A stretch of 64,000 nucleotides of DNA from Polyporus tsugae (taxonomy: Eukaryota; Basidiomycota; Agaricomycetes; Polyporales; Polyporaceae). Below the pieces are notes generated by a model. It saw nothing but the letters and a program-made list of their open reading frames with translations, searched no databases and was not told the origin of the DNA. A program made the position numbers and the translations under genes. This document shows, piece after piece, positions 32,509 through 44,147 of the stretch. Each line of letters opens with the position of its first letter. Position 1 is the stretch's first letter. The stretch spans positions 1,929,501-1,993,500 of the forward strand of contig JAHRBS010000014.1 of NCBI GenBank assembly GCA_024305745.1, in the 5' to 3' direction.

Positions 32509-33639
32509 TTAGGTCGTGGCGGTAGCGGGGGCGGTGGCCCGGTGGCAGTCTTGATCTCGGTCTGGGTCGACTCGAGCTTGGGCGGGACTCTGCGGGGGAC
32601 GGCGGCACCGTCCTTCCACGAGTACGGATACTTCTTCGCGCCGTCGAGCCGGTCGCGGCGGCGCCCGAGGCACACCGTGCAGCCCGCGAACGAGAGCAGA
32701 AAGAGGCACGCGAACGTGATCCAGAACCCTGCGCGGCATCAGAGTCAGTCGTCGGGGCGGTGCTGGGATGATGCGATCAAGACAAAGAGGAGGCGAAGGG
32801 AGAGGAGGACGCTGAGCGCGAAAAAGGAGGAAGGGGAGGGAGGGAAGGGAATGGAAGGGAAGGGAGGAGAAGAGGCCTGGAGAGGGAGGGGGACTCACCG
32901 GGCCCGGTGGCCATGTCCGACTCGACTCCGTCGAGCTTGTGCACCTCGCGCGTGACCCAGCCATAGAGCGCGATATCAGCCAGGAAGGCGAGGAGAGTGA
33001 GGAAGGCCGCGAGGAAGGCCGTTAGCGATGCGGCGAGACGCGCGGAGGCGTGCGTGAGGAAGGAGAGGCCCAGCGCGATGAACGCAACCACCGTCGCTGT
33101 CCCACACTTAGATTCAGCACAGACGGGCAGGAAGGGAGGAAAAGGGGGGAGAGAGTACGCACCTATGGGGTGGATGGCCAGGCCACGCGTCCAGGAGGAG
33201 GCGATGGTAACGGAACCCTCCTGGTTGGCGTCGTAGAGGGTGGTGGAGTACCCGCCGTGGTCGGAGTTGCAGACACGGTCGCCGCTCTGCTGGTACCAAC
33301 ACGCTGCCCTATGTTTGGTTTGTCTTGCGTTCAGCGAGTATTTAAGGTGAGACGATCGTCATGCTCACCAAGTGCCGAACTGCATACATCAGAGGGCGGG
33401 GGGTCAAAAATTGCGGGGGATGGTAGTGTGGGGGACAGAAGACTTACGCGAATATCCGTCACGGCATCGGTATCGGAGCCTACGGTGGGAAGAGTGTCCT
33501 TGAAGTGAACCCGCACGAAGTCAAGGTCGGTGAGGTAGGGGAGGGAAATGGAGACGATGAAGAGGAGGACAAATGAAAGAAAGAGGAAGACGATTCCGGG
33601 GATGTGAAATGCGCCGCGCGACTTCAAGTTGACGGGCAT
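32509..33639 (-). CDS. Four-span membrane protein of the PalI/Rim9-SUR7 type
   Basis: Five exons join in frame. Exon 1 runs from ATG 33639 (MPVNLKSRGAFHIPGIVFLF) to 33448 and holds the first membrane segment. Exon 2 is a micro-exon of about 11 bases (33383-33373) coding FGTW. Then come WAACWYQQSGDRVCNSDHGG, the two hydrophobic blocks FIALGLSFLTHASARLAASL and FLAAFLTLLAFLADIALYGW, and a last exon with WITFACLFLLSFAGCTVCLG and a basic tail. The N-terminal segment, a Cys-containing first extracellular loop and three further helices match the PalI/Rim9 and SUR7 group. These proteins act in plasma-membrane pH signalling or at eisosomes. Which of the two applies cannot be told from the sequence. 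Confidence 0.8.
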
Positions 33640-34572
33640 GTCGAAGTCTTCCGGTGTGAAATCTGAAGGGGTGCACAGCACACGAGAGTGAATTGAATGG
33701 TGGAATAAAGTGGGAGAATCGTCAAGATTGAAGAAGCAGAAGAGTGGGAGGATCAGGGTGAGGTGATCAGGGGAGATTGAGATGGAGATCTATATATTCC
33801 ATGGAGGGCGAGTCGAGGAGTGCCTCGCGCAGGAGGCCCTTTTGAGAGGCGGTGGCGTTGCATCTTTCTTGCAAGCATGGATAGATCAAGACCGTATTTA
33901 GTATCCGAGCGGGACTGGAAGCTCATGCATGGATGTTGCATGGATGCGTGCTCGTTCCAAGGACCTGATGGATGAATAGAATGTGTACATAGCGCACACT
34001 GCGGTCACCGCGAGGCTGTCCACTCACCCAGCACCATACTTATGTCGAAAAAAACAGATGGAAAAACGGTTCCAACGGCGACGTCGTCCGAGTGGATCGT
34101 GATCAGGCGAGGCACACGTGATGACAATCGCGACGCGTCGGGCGCTTGAAGGAGATCTTGTTGAGAGATCTGATTTCACGCGATGTCGGTCGGGTTCCGC
34201 GGCCCCTTTCACTTCCTGGGCTTCTGTTGCATCCGAGGCTGCTGCTTGACAGTCTTGGCTTGCGACCACCACCACGAGCCCTCCGAGCCCCGCACTCTTT
34301 CAGCCACTTTCGCGTTCCCGCCGTCTCCTCTCCCGCTCCCGCTCTCACACGCGCCCAAAGTGCTCCTTGGACCTTCCGACGCGTCCACAATCGCTCCTTG
34401 TCCTCTCATCGCGCGGCCTATTCTCTCTGGACTTGTATCTTTGGCGAAGCGCATACACCCAAGTACAAAGTAGTGTCTTGGTGAACGGCCAACTCCACTC
34501 GCCCCGCGTTCATCGTGACCTTGCACATCCCCCCGCACCCTTCCACATAGCCGACAAGTTGGAACAACCGCG
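33640..34572. other. Divergent intergenic region
   Basis: About 930 bp between the PalI-like gene and H2A.Z. The last 350 bp before 34573 are rich in CT and CTC repeats, as in many highly expressed fungal genes. No gene seen. Confidence 0.5.
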
Positions 34573-35338
34573 ATGCCCCCGAAGAAGACTGGAGGCAAGT
34601 CCAAGGCCTCCACTACAGCTCCACCCGCAACAGATCCCCCTGCCGTCCCTCAGCGTACGCTCCAGACACGTAGTCAGAAAGCCGGCCTGCAGGTACGTCT
34701 ACCTCTTCCCTTTGCGCGCACTTCGATTGGCCTCCCACACTCGATCACGCCAGTCTGACACCCTCGTTCTCAACTGCATGGATGCTGACGGCCAACTTCC
34801 ACGCTCACGCCACAGTTCCCCGTCGGCCGTATCCACAGATATCTTAAGCAGCGCACCCAGTACAACGTCCGCATAGGGGCAAAAGCCGCCGTCTATACTT
34901 CCGCGATCCTCGAGTATCTCACCGCCGAGGTCCTCGAACTTGCCGGTGCGTGCATGTCCTCGTTGTCGTACCATCTTCCACGCTCGCGCGCGTCATGTCT
35001 GCGTCTGTACAGCTGCGGTCGACCCGCGCGCGCGGGGTTCGATGACAACACTAGTGCTGACTATATGCGCCGTGCCGCGCTTGTCGTTCACAGGAAACGC
35101 GTCAAAGGACCTGCGCGTGAAGCGCATAACCCCGCGCCATCTCCAGCTCGCCATCCGCGGCGACGAGGAGCTCGACACGCTCGTCCGCGCGACCATCGCC
35201 GGCGGAGGTGCGCGTTTCGCCCTTGTCTTCGTTTTGAGAGTCCTGACGCCTCCCCCCCCAACAGGTGTGCTGCCGTTCATCCACAAGAGCCTCACGTTGG
35301 GCAAGCAAAAGAAGGGCGAGGTGCCCGCGCAGCAATAG
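34573..35338 (+). CDS. HTZ1: Histone H2A.Z variant
   Basis: H2A.Z replaces H2A in nucleosomes at promoters and is deposited by the SWR1 complex. Four exons join to about 140 residues. The N-terminal tail ([18 protein letters not shown]) is Lys-rich. The fold follows with [37 protein letters not shown] and [20 protein letters not shown]. Features that mark H2A.Z rather than canonical H2A are [20 protein letters not shown] (GDEELD, not NDEELN), TIAGGGVLP and the IHKSL C-terminus. The usual PHIHK is PFIHK here. Introns lie near 34693-34815, 34946-35093 and 35209-35265. The first two are longer than most introns in this window. Confidence 0.95.
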
Positions 35339-35876
35339 ACGTCTCGCTCTCACTTTCTTGCAAATTCAGTTGCCCCGTCCTGCTCCCACTTTTGCGGGTG
35401 CCCCTTATTCCCATATACCGTCGGGGTGTCGTCGTCCCCGTTTGGTTGCTCATGGAGACCAGAGTCCGAGACAGTGCTTGATCTGACTGGAACGCTGGAC
35501 GCTGCGCTCAGGAGTACTTGGTGTGCCGCTTGCTCTCAGCGTTGCTGATGACCTCTACCATGCTGTCGATATGCCTTCCCCGTCCCTGTGTACAGTAGGC
35601 TTGTGTATGTATGTGTTGCTATGCTGACGATGTTAAACGTTTCTTGTCGGGGCCCGGCTGGTGCAGATGGCGTTAGGATGGGTGACTCACAAGCTGCAAC
35701 AGGATCAGGACTTATTGATAAGTACGCCCACTTGTCTGTTGTCAACTGACGGTATTATAGATGGTAGAGCGTCCAAGGTGAAGTCACGATTAGGGTCACG
35801 GCTCCTGTACACCGGTACGTATTAGAAATACACGAATCGCAACACATGCTACTAATCGTTACATTCAACGTAGCAC
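35339..35876. other. Convergent intergenic region
   Basis: 3' flanks of H2A.Z and the following minus-strand gene. No coding sequence recognised. Confidence 0.5.
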
Positions 35877-36579
35877 CTAGTCGTGCTGCGCGCGCCCTTC
35901 GCCCCTCGCCGCGGCCTTGCCGCCCGTCTCGCGCAGCTCGCCCCGCTCTTGCATCTCCGGCTTCCCCGTCATCTTGCCTACGACCTGCCCCGAGAACCGT
36001 CAGCTCATGGAACGAAATGATCCAAGTACCAAACGCGCGTCGAAACTCACCTTCTGCGTCTTCCCGACCAGCTTGTCCGTCGCCGACGCGTGCGTCTCCG
36101 GCACGTCCGCGCGCCCGCCTACCGCCACGCCGCCTGTCAACGTTCAACGTTCAAAACGTGTGCACCAGTCAGCCTCTCGTCGTCTCCGTCTCTGTCCGGA
36201 AGAAAGGGAAGAAGGGGAAAGACAGACACGTACCGCGCTCAGTGGGCCGCTCCTCCGTCCTCTGCGCGTTGCGCCCCTCTGAGCTCGAGGAGCGCGTGGG
36301 GTCCGGCTGCTGCCGCTCAGCCTCCGTGCCCGACTCGCCGGGGGCGGCGAGCCACGCGCCACTGGCAGCCTGGCTCTCATACGACTGGGAGGCGGGGTCA
36401 CGGTCACGGACGTCTTGTGTGCCCCGACCCTCGCGCTGGGCGCCGGGGAGGACGTCGGAGGACTTGTGGATGTGGTGAGCGGGGGGCGGGGCGGCAGACG
36501 GGGCGGCAAAGGCAGCGTCGTCGGCGCTCGAGGGCGCCGCGGCGGCGGTGTTGGGGTAGGGGGTGGGGGTGTAGGACAT
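35877..36579 (-). CDS. Small CsbD/Hmp1-like protein
   Basis: Three exons: about 36579-36231 (MSYTPTPYPNTAAAAPSSAD), about 36136-36050 (GGRADVPETHASATDKLVGK, TQK) and about 35990-35877 (GKMTGKPEMQERGELRETGG, KAAARGEG). The N-terminal half is disordered and Ala/Pro/His-rich. The C-terminal half has the DKLVGKTQKVVGKMTG type helix and a GELRETGGKAA segment, as in CsbD-like stress proteins. A basidiomycete member of that group, Hmp1 of Ustilago maydis, was described as binding cruciform DNA. The family match rests on a short stretch only. A TATA box upstream fits strong or inducible expression. Confidence 0.65.
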
Positions 36580-36757
36580 TGTGTGTGTTGGGCTCCGAAT
36601 TGTGGAGGTGCTGGGTGAGGCTGCGCACCCGATTAGGGATGTGTTTGGTTGTAGGAGATTTGTTGTGAAAGTTTGTGCGTGTGGGTTGGAATTGGGTGCT
36701 CGTGAGGGTTGGTTAAGCTTGGGAGTTGGTGAGGAAAGGGTGTAGCTGGGAGCCGGG

Positions 36758-36763
36758 TTTATA
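36758..36763 (-). promoter_or_regulatory. TATA box of the CsbD-like gene
   Basis: TATAAA on the minus strand about 180 bp upstream of the ATG at 36579. Confidence 0.45.
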
Positions 36764-36779
36764 TGCACGAGCGTAAGGC

Positions 36780-37404
36780 GGTTAAGTGTGGAGGTACCCG
36801 CGCGAAGGGATGACGTCAAGAACGTCATGGCCATATCGTCTCCAAGGACCCAAGGTCCAACGTTGGTTCGTCTTTCAAAAGTTCAATGATGCGAGGGAGG
36901 GTGGGCATGGGACGCCCTGCTGGTGGGGCTGGCACCACTCGCTACGTACGCTGCCAAGCATGCTTGGAGATTTCGTCTTGGTCTGGCCATGGGTGTAGGA
37001 TGCTCCTCCATGCCATTGTTACTGTAACCAGTCACTAGTCAAGCTTCAAGTGGCAGACGTCGTAGCCTGCTGAGTTTCGGACCGCCTCGCACGAAGTCAG
37101 ATGTTTGAAAAACCTAGAGTGGTGCACGATTCGTTGTGTTCTCTATGTGTAAGCTATGTACGGGACTATAATGCGCATAAGATACATGTTAAGTGATTGC
37201 TGGAGGATATGCAGATAGCGGTAGCCAGATGGTCAGTGCGAAGACGGATATGATGACGAGCATTATAGATGTGGTAGTGGCGAGCAGCGAAAGCAATGCG
37301 TACGATGATCCCATGACGCAATCCGAGTAGAGACAATCGAGAGGCACATAGTGCGATGTGGTTTAGGGCGGTCGGGGAAACGCGAGTGAGTGCGTGGGCG
37401 AGGC
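36780..37404. other. Intergenic, no gene recognised
   Basis: Upstream region of the CsbD-like gene and downstream region of RPO41. No coding sequence seen. Confidence 0.5.
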
Positions 37405-40400
37405 TTATGAGAAGAAGTACTGCGACTCCTTGATCGCGCTGACGTCGAACTTGCCCTTCTTGGGCAGCGCCGGGAGGACGTCGACGAGGTTGACGAACTT
37501 GCCCGCGAGGCGCGCCTCGAGGTCCTCGTCAGACGCCTTCTTGCGCGGCCCACGCTTCTTCTTCGGCTTCGGCTTCTCCTCGGCCTCCTCGGCCTCGAGA
37601 TCGCCGTCCTCGTTCCCGCCCTCGTCCGCGAGCAGCGCCTCCTCGTCGGGCTTCTCCTCCTCGACGCCACCCTCGGTGAGCAGCTTCGCGTCCTCGCTGG
37701 ACACGCCGATCTGCTCTGGGGAGATGTTGAGCTTCTTGAACGCTCCCCCGCGGAGCGTCACGAGGGGCACCTTGTAGTCCTTGTAGCGCTCCTTGAACTA
37801 ACGAAACATCCACGTCAACTCCTCTCCCCAATCCCAGACGCCACAAGACAAAGGAGCGACACTCACCTCATCGTAAAGACCCTTGAGCACGTCCGACGAG
37901 TGGAGGGCGATGAACGTGTCCCGGATGATCGCCGACATCTGGTCGATGCTGCTCGGGTGCGTCCAGTACGAGTCGTGCACGGACGCGAACGTCAGGCCCT
38001 GCGCGCGGCACTCGAGCGCGGTCAGCATCATGTGCGTCGCGTCGAGGCTGTGGATGAAGTTCGGCGGGAACGCCGACGCCTGCTTCTGTGCGTTCACCGT
38101 CGACGGCAGCGACGGGTCCGAGATGAACACCGTCTGGAGCGACGTCATCACCTGCTTGCGCTTCACCGCGCGGTACGGCTGCACGATCGGCAGCCCGAGC
38201 GGCGTCGTCCACACGACGGACGTCATCTGCTCCTTCTTCCACCGCGGCTCCTGCTTGCGCGGACGCCCAGTCGGCTTCGGCTCTGTGAACGACTGCACGA
38301 GGCGGTCTTGCGGGATCGCCTTCGCGACGAGGCGCGCGCACATGTTGAGCCAGTTCTGGATGTCCTTCGCACCCTTGAAGAGGTCGCCGATGGACGCGAG
38401 CACCTTCTTGGCGAGGTATGCGGCCGCGAGCCAGCACATCTCCACAGGGATGTCGCCGCGATCTTTTAGCTGACGCTCGATCTGATCGCGAGCCCCAATG
38501 TATGTCACACCGTACACAGTGGTCATAACCTGCAGAGATGAAGAGATCCCATAAGCCTGTCTGTAGCACTTCAAAAAAGGTGGGGACAACACTAACCGTT
38601 TGCTTGACGACCTTACGAGAGACCTTGCCAGCGAGGACCTTCGCGAACTCGTTGTCGTCCTCGAGGTCCTTCTGGATCGAGTCCTCCACCATGTTCGCCA
38701 CGTACGTGTACACGTCCGAAGGCCGGTCCGCCGCCGCCAGGTTCACTTGTGCCGCACCCTGCGCATCACCGCCAAGCGCTGCATAGTGCTGCAGGCCGTT
38801 GCATGTACCGTCCTGGTGGACAGGCAACCCGCACTCGTACGCCTCCGGGTCGGGCGAACGGAGCGCAGCCGTGAGCTCCATGCACGTCGCAAGGCATTGC
38901 CACGGGTCGTCCGCCTTCGTCCACCAGCGGCCGCCCTCGAGCGGCTTGTCCGCGGAGTCAAAGATCTCGTCAAGGTGCGTGTGGACGTACTCGACACGCT
39001 CCTCGAAGCTCGCCTTGTCATACCCGTACAGGTTCGCAAGGTGGATCTTGAGCCAGCGGAGGCCGCGCTCGCCGAGCGCCTTCTTCTCCTGGAACATCAG
39101 CAGACCACGGGAAAGATCGTCACCGATATGCGACAGATGCGGCGGGATCGGGTACGCCCGCCCGCGGAAGTCGACGTTGTGCGGGAAGTAGATGGTGTCG
39201 CCAAGGAACGCACGGGCGATGTCGACCTTGTAGTTGACGCTGCACCGGTCGGAATGGTTCGCCGCCTTGGCCTGTACCCACTGCTTCTGCCGCTGGAGGA
39301 AGACCGACTTCGCCTTGTTGTCCGTGTCCATGTTCTCCGGTCGGACTGGCTCGGGTTCGACAGGCACCGCAGGCGGGATCTTGCAGAACCGCTCGCCCGA
39401 GTTCCAAACCTCCAACACGACATCGAATACTTGCCGGTTAATGAGCCACGGCGTGCTGCCCAGCACGTCCAGGCCCGCGAAGACGAGTTCGAGTCGCCCG
39501 GCCTCCGACGCGTGCCGGAGGTAGACCTCTTGCTCGCGCGAGTCTTTGAAACGCATCGCCCATGAACGGTTGTAAAAGTACCCGCCTTGATTGTAGCTCA
39601 GCCACGGCCTGGGGTTCACAAGCATCGGTAGGTGACGGGGGTGAAGAGTTTCGAAGAGGGAGTCCTTCGACATGCGTTCTGCGACCGCCGGGTTCAACTT
39701 GATCACGCCGAGCCTATGGCCGCGCTGATACTCATACGAGTGGAAGAACGCAGGCTGGTCCTCGAAGCTATAGCGGCGCTGTTAGCCCGACGACTTCTCA
39801 GAAATGCACAAACACTCACAGCCGCTCGCCACTGCGGACATCCTTCGCCGTCCGGCTGACGGTCGCAACATCCATCATGCAGTCTACCAGGAAAGAGCCA
39901 ACCTTAACCAGAATGAGCTGTCCCCACTCCGATGTCCACTCCTCTGAGTCCTCCATGTATTTCCGCGCCGTCACCCGCCTCGCATACAGATCCTTGTACC
40001 CGTCTGCCGTGAAGACGTTATGGGCGCCCGCCCGCGGAGGCGTCGACAACGGGACCGGCATAGAAATGTTATTCTTCTTGCACATCTCCGCCCTGTACTC
40101 CGCCTCAACCGCGCGTCCGACGGACAATAGCGCGCGGGCAGTCTTCATCCCGTCTTGAACACCCCCAGAGTTGTGCAGGTGCATGAGCTCCATGATCGTG
40201 ATGAGTGACAGCTTCTCAGGGGACAGAAGGCGCAGGAACGGACTGAGCAGGAGTTCTTCAGTTTTCGTCGCCCGCTTCGTTTTCTTCATACGCTCTGATA
40301 GCCTGTCAATATATGCGTCGCTAACATGAACAGCACACACACCGATGACGCGCTCCTCGACGATGAGATTCTCCACCTCCGCCTTTATACGCCCTTGGAG

Positions 40401-41675
40401 CTTCTGATGCCAGTCCCACATCCACGACCTCAGGTCACCCGACCGCAGACCTCTACTCGGCAGCCCAAGGTCGTCCATCATTTCCGCCTGGTGCTTCATC
40501 CGTTCTACTGCGACGTTGTAGACGGACTGCTCCAGTAACCGCTGCCGGCTGGCGAGATCTTCAGACAACACCCGTCGCGCGAGAACCACTGATGACAGAT
40601 GTCGCCGAAGAATCTCGAGGTTGAAGGGAATCTCGCCCTCAGACTGCTCCTGTAACTTTTCGTTGGAAGAGAGCTGCGTGACCGTGCCATCGTCTTGCTG
40701 TACGACCTCGATGTTCTATGACCAGTCCGTTGGGTGCCGGGACGCGAAGAAATTCATAGCACGTACCTTCCGCTTCATCACAGGGACCACCTCGGGAACG
40801 TCCTCCAGCGGGTCCTCTAGCTGCTTGCCCAGAAAGTCCACCAGGCCGAGCTCGCTCACCACGCTCGACAGCCCCATCTCCGCCGCCGCCCTCGAGAGCG
40901 CCTTTATCGCCTCCGTCGCGTCCTCGTTCGACGTGAATGCGCGGTCAGCCACGACGAGTGCAGGCGAGATCTGCCGGCCAATGATATTCCGCAGGAGCGA
41001 GACCGGGTCGTGCACCTCCGCCCCACTGATGAACACGGGCCAGCGAGCGTCGGGGTTGTGCCGGAGCCACGCCTGTAGCATGAGCGCGTAGGTGTTCGGG
41101 GTTGGGTTCACCTTCTCGTGCCCGCTCTCCATGTCGTTGTACAGCGCCCAGGCGTCCTCGAGCCAGTTGGCGCGGTTGAGCTCCTCTCTGCTGGCCATCT
41201 CGAGGTATGCCTCGATGAACGAGTTGTACATCCGCCCCTCGAGGATGGGGTCGCCTTGCCGGGTGTCGCGCAGGCGTTCGAAGATGAGCTTCGCGCGCGG
41301 GACGTCCTGCAGGTCGCGGAGACAGGCGTCCACGACTGCCACTTGGTCCTGCGTGGGCGCGTCGGTGAAAAAGATGTCGCTCGCCGTCGAAATGGCGTCT
41401 TCCGGGGCCGGAGTCGGGAGAATAGTGTACGGACTCCGTCGGCTGAGGAAGCCGTGCATGTCGGCGTGTATTGAGGACGTGCTCTCCGGGCCAGACGGCG
41501 GAGGCATGAAGGCGGGATAGTCCGCAGAAGGGCCTGTCGGCGACATGGTTGCATGCTCCTGGGCGACCTTTTTGGTGGGCGTAGAGTAGAGACGAGCTGG
41601 CCGAGGAAGAGTCTGACGGGTGTAGGAGACGAAGGCGGCTCCCCGAGCTGCGTTGCGTCGTGTGAGCGGGATCAT
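37405..41675 (-). CDS. RPO41: Mitochondrial DNA-directed RNA polymerase
   Basis: Single-subunit, T7-like RNA polymerase that transcribes mitochondrial DNA. Five exons join to about 1340 residues, close to yeast Rpo41: 41675-40767, 40715-39820, 39767 to about 38600, about 38530-37868 and about 37799-37405. The start MIPLTRRNAARGAAFVSYTR is a typical mitochondrial presequence. A pentatricopeptide-like helical region follows (RMYNSFIEAYLEMA, NTYALMLQAWLRH). The polymerase core has NVDFRGRAYPIPPHLSHIGD, DGTCNGLQHYAALGGD with the first catalytic Asp, TTVYGVTYIGARDQI, NFIHSLDATHMM and HDSYWTH with the second catalytic Asp. Before the conserved SQYFFS end, an acidic then basic insert of about 60 residues (EAEEAEEKPKPKKKRGPRKK) breaks the C-terminal domain. 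The gene looks intact. Confidence 0.95.
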
Positions 41676-41769
41676 CGTCGTCGACCTGTCGACTGCCGGC
41701 GGGAGTAATTAGAGAGGGTTAGGGAGCGAACCGTCCTCCAGCGCACGGAGGAAGTTGGGCAAGACCAAA

Positions 41770-41994
41770 ATGTCGGCGCGCTCTGCTGTTTGCCAGCGAC
41801 AAACATTGCCACGTGAGTCCCGCCCTTCCAAGATCTACCGCGGCCCGCCCTCCCCGCCTCTCGCCAACGTCTTGGACCTCAACGGGAGCTTCACCGTTCC
41901 ACGCTCGCTCGCGTGCTACGACTCGCGGACCCAGAACTTCCTCTTCCCCTCAAGACCCAACTACACCTTCAAGAGAGGGAAGTCCTACTGTTAG
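41770..41994 (+). CDS. Possible 74-residue protein divergent from RPO41
   Basis: I do not recognise this protein. The ATG at 41770 has a good fungal context (CCAAAATGTC) and lies only 94 bp from the RPO41 start, so the two would share a promoter. The product is basic and Pro/Arg/Ser-rich (MSARSAVCQRQTLPRES, RGPPSPPLANVLDLN, YTFKRGKSYC). The N-terminus could be a mitochondrial presequence. A GTGAGT near 41810 could be a splice donor, in which case the model is wrong. It may be a small mitochondrial protein or an upstream transcript. Confidence 0.3.
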   Translation: MSARSAVCQRQTLPRESRPSKIYRGPPSPPLANVLDLNGSFTVPRSLACYDSRTQNFLFPSRPNYTFKRGKSYC

Positions 41995-42333
41995 CCTTAG
42001 TGTGCACCGCGATGGTCGAGATCTCTCTACGGCGGTACTGATTTGGATCTAAGTAAGCACAGATCTGAGTTCGCGCGCGGCCCTTGGCCAGTGAGGAGAA
42101 AAACAAAGTTTGGAGACTAGCTGTTATAAGTACACATACATGTAGTACAAGCGGAGAGATGGAGAATAACGTCATAATAAATACGCGCCAAGAAAGTGAA
42201 GAAAGGAAACAAGCCTGAGGAACCTACTCGGACCAACCACTCAGAGGGAGGATACGGCGCTGCGCCTGCACCTATCATCACCGACGGTCAGGCAATAGCT
42301 AACTTATCGCCCATTTGAGTGCCTACCCAAGAA
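41995..42333. other. Intergenic, no gene recognised
   Basis: 3' flank of the DUF6533-type gene. Nothing recognisable. Confidence 0.5.
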
Positions 42334-44147
42334 CTATACGGAGTGTTCCAACTTGAACTCGGAAGGTTGTTCACGAGCCGGACTTTGCCAGTGGGAGGGT
42401 GGCATCGTCCGAGTCGGTGCCACCACGTCCATTTCTCGCCATTCCGCCGCGTCGTCGTCAATCGCATCAGGGTCCGTCTCGGACAGGGCCGAATCAACGT
42501 GAACGAGGCCAGCGAAGGACACGATGGAGGTCGGGAGGGAGTCGCTAGGCTGTGCCGCGAACTGGAGAATGTCCCTCGAGGCCGTGTGCCCTCGGACGCG
42601 AGAGCCCATCTCGGGATACGTCACGGACGCTGGGCTGCTGTCGAATTGGCGAAGCTCGAGCATGAAGCGACACACGAGAATCGAAGTTATGCTGTGAACA
42701 TGATGGTTTCTCAGGAAACAAGAAGCGGATACCAAGGGGCATGGAGTGGACTTACGGATCGTAGAAGTCCGACAGTAAATTCGTCGCATTCGAGATGGTA
42801 TCTGGAAGCTGGAGCGATGTATGAGGGACGCATCGTAATATGCGTAGTCTGCAGTGTAAGGACGTACCGATATCGTGTTGAAGACGATATCGAGGATGTA
42901 CAAGGTTGCGAGAAATCTGCAGATTTTGCGATGAGCCCCAGGAACCATTGAAGGGTCGCAAGAAGCCAAGCACAGGAAATACAGGCTTCCTATTTACACA
43001 GCATGTCAGCCAGGAACATGACGATCCATGGGATATCTCACCATTGTAGATGAGGAGAGAACTGATAGTTTTTCCGAGTTTGATGCCTTTCCGTATGCGA
43101 TACGACTGGTAGCCGTACCACCAGGTGATGCCGACGACAAGCAGCTCTGCCGCAAGCTGCGATCCCCGCCAAACGACACCAACTATGAGTGATACCAAAG
43201 TGAGGACCACAGAAAGATGGATTAATATTCTACACACCACTGGAAAGGGCGATTGTCGGACCGTTAGTGTTGTCAACCAGAATGCGAATGCTGACTATTG
43301 AACACACCTGAGAGTGAGCGTTGGAGATAGCGAGCTTGGGGCGCTACAATTTAACGGACTGGGTAGATTCTCAGGAGCTTCGTAGAAGCATTGAAGCTTT
43401 CCGGGGAAAAGGTTTACCGACCACAGCCAGGAGCGACGTCCGGGAGACTCACAATGGTCGTCGCCGTTGGTGGTAGCGCCAAAAGGATGATTATCGCCGA
43501 CAACCATTTGTTCCTGTTTGACAGTGCGTAAGCACGCAGGGCAGAGAATACTGGAAACCAGTTCAGTTCAGCATCTGAGTGTTTTAGGAAGCATTTCGGA
43601 CAGACCACTGAACGCAATCGTGCCCAGTATCTTGAGCGCTGCCTGGGCCCATATATTTGCCCTACAGCTATTGCGGGGGAGCGAGTGTGAGCATATATAA
43701 ATATTTACTCAGTCGACGACCACTAGCTACCTCTGCATACACAACAATGAGTCTGTTGGAAGGAAGAATGGTAGTAACATTACGTACTAGGTCTGACATT
43801 GGATAGTTCGTCGCAACAATCAGGAGAGCCTCTATGAGCACCGCATAGCGGCTGAAGGAATACACCAGCGAGGAGCTAGTAACTTTCGAATGCCAGTTCC
43901 AGATGAATCTGACCTCCTGGCTAAGGCACAGGAACCAGTCATAGACGAGAATTGCTAGCGCACCAGGTCAGTATCAGGCAATTGTGTGAATATTGGGTGG
44001 GACAGCACCACAAGCAGCATAGTAACAGTATACTTGCATGTACCTATTATTCAAATGATGGTGTTAGAGCTCGCACGACAGGCATCAATACTGCTGCTAC
44101 ACTCACAGATCTGATATCTCCTTTGCATTGACATGAGCCGCGGACAT
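42334..44147 (-). CDS. Multi-span membrane protein, DUF6533 family
   Basis: The function of this large Agaricomycete family is unknown. Its layout resembles a seven-helix receptor. Start MSAAHVNAKEISDL at 44147. Exons then give LVYDWFLCLSQEVRFIWNWH, the DUF6533-like DW..CL..E segment, followed by VYSFSRYAVLIEALLIVATN, FPVFSALRAYALSNRNKWLS, AIIILLALPPTATTIVSLP, LAAELLVVGITWWYGYQSYR and GKTISSLLIYNG. The last exon has SILVCRFMLELRQFDSS and a soluble acidic tail (SALSETDPDAIDDDAAEWRE). Many short introns must be removed. Exon borders are approximate, and two of them (near 42890 and 43400) I could not fix. A TATA-like TATAAA lies near 44237, about 90 bp upstream. Confidence 0.72.

Noticed and set aside
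38600..39565. Plus-strand open frame of 321 codons
   Set aside because: It is the antisense shadow of the RPO41 core exons; high GC keeps the opposite strand open and no domain is encoded.
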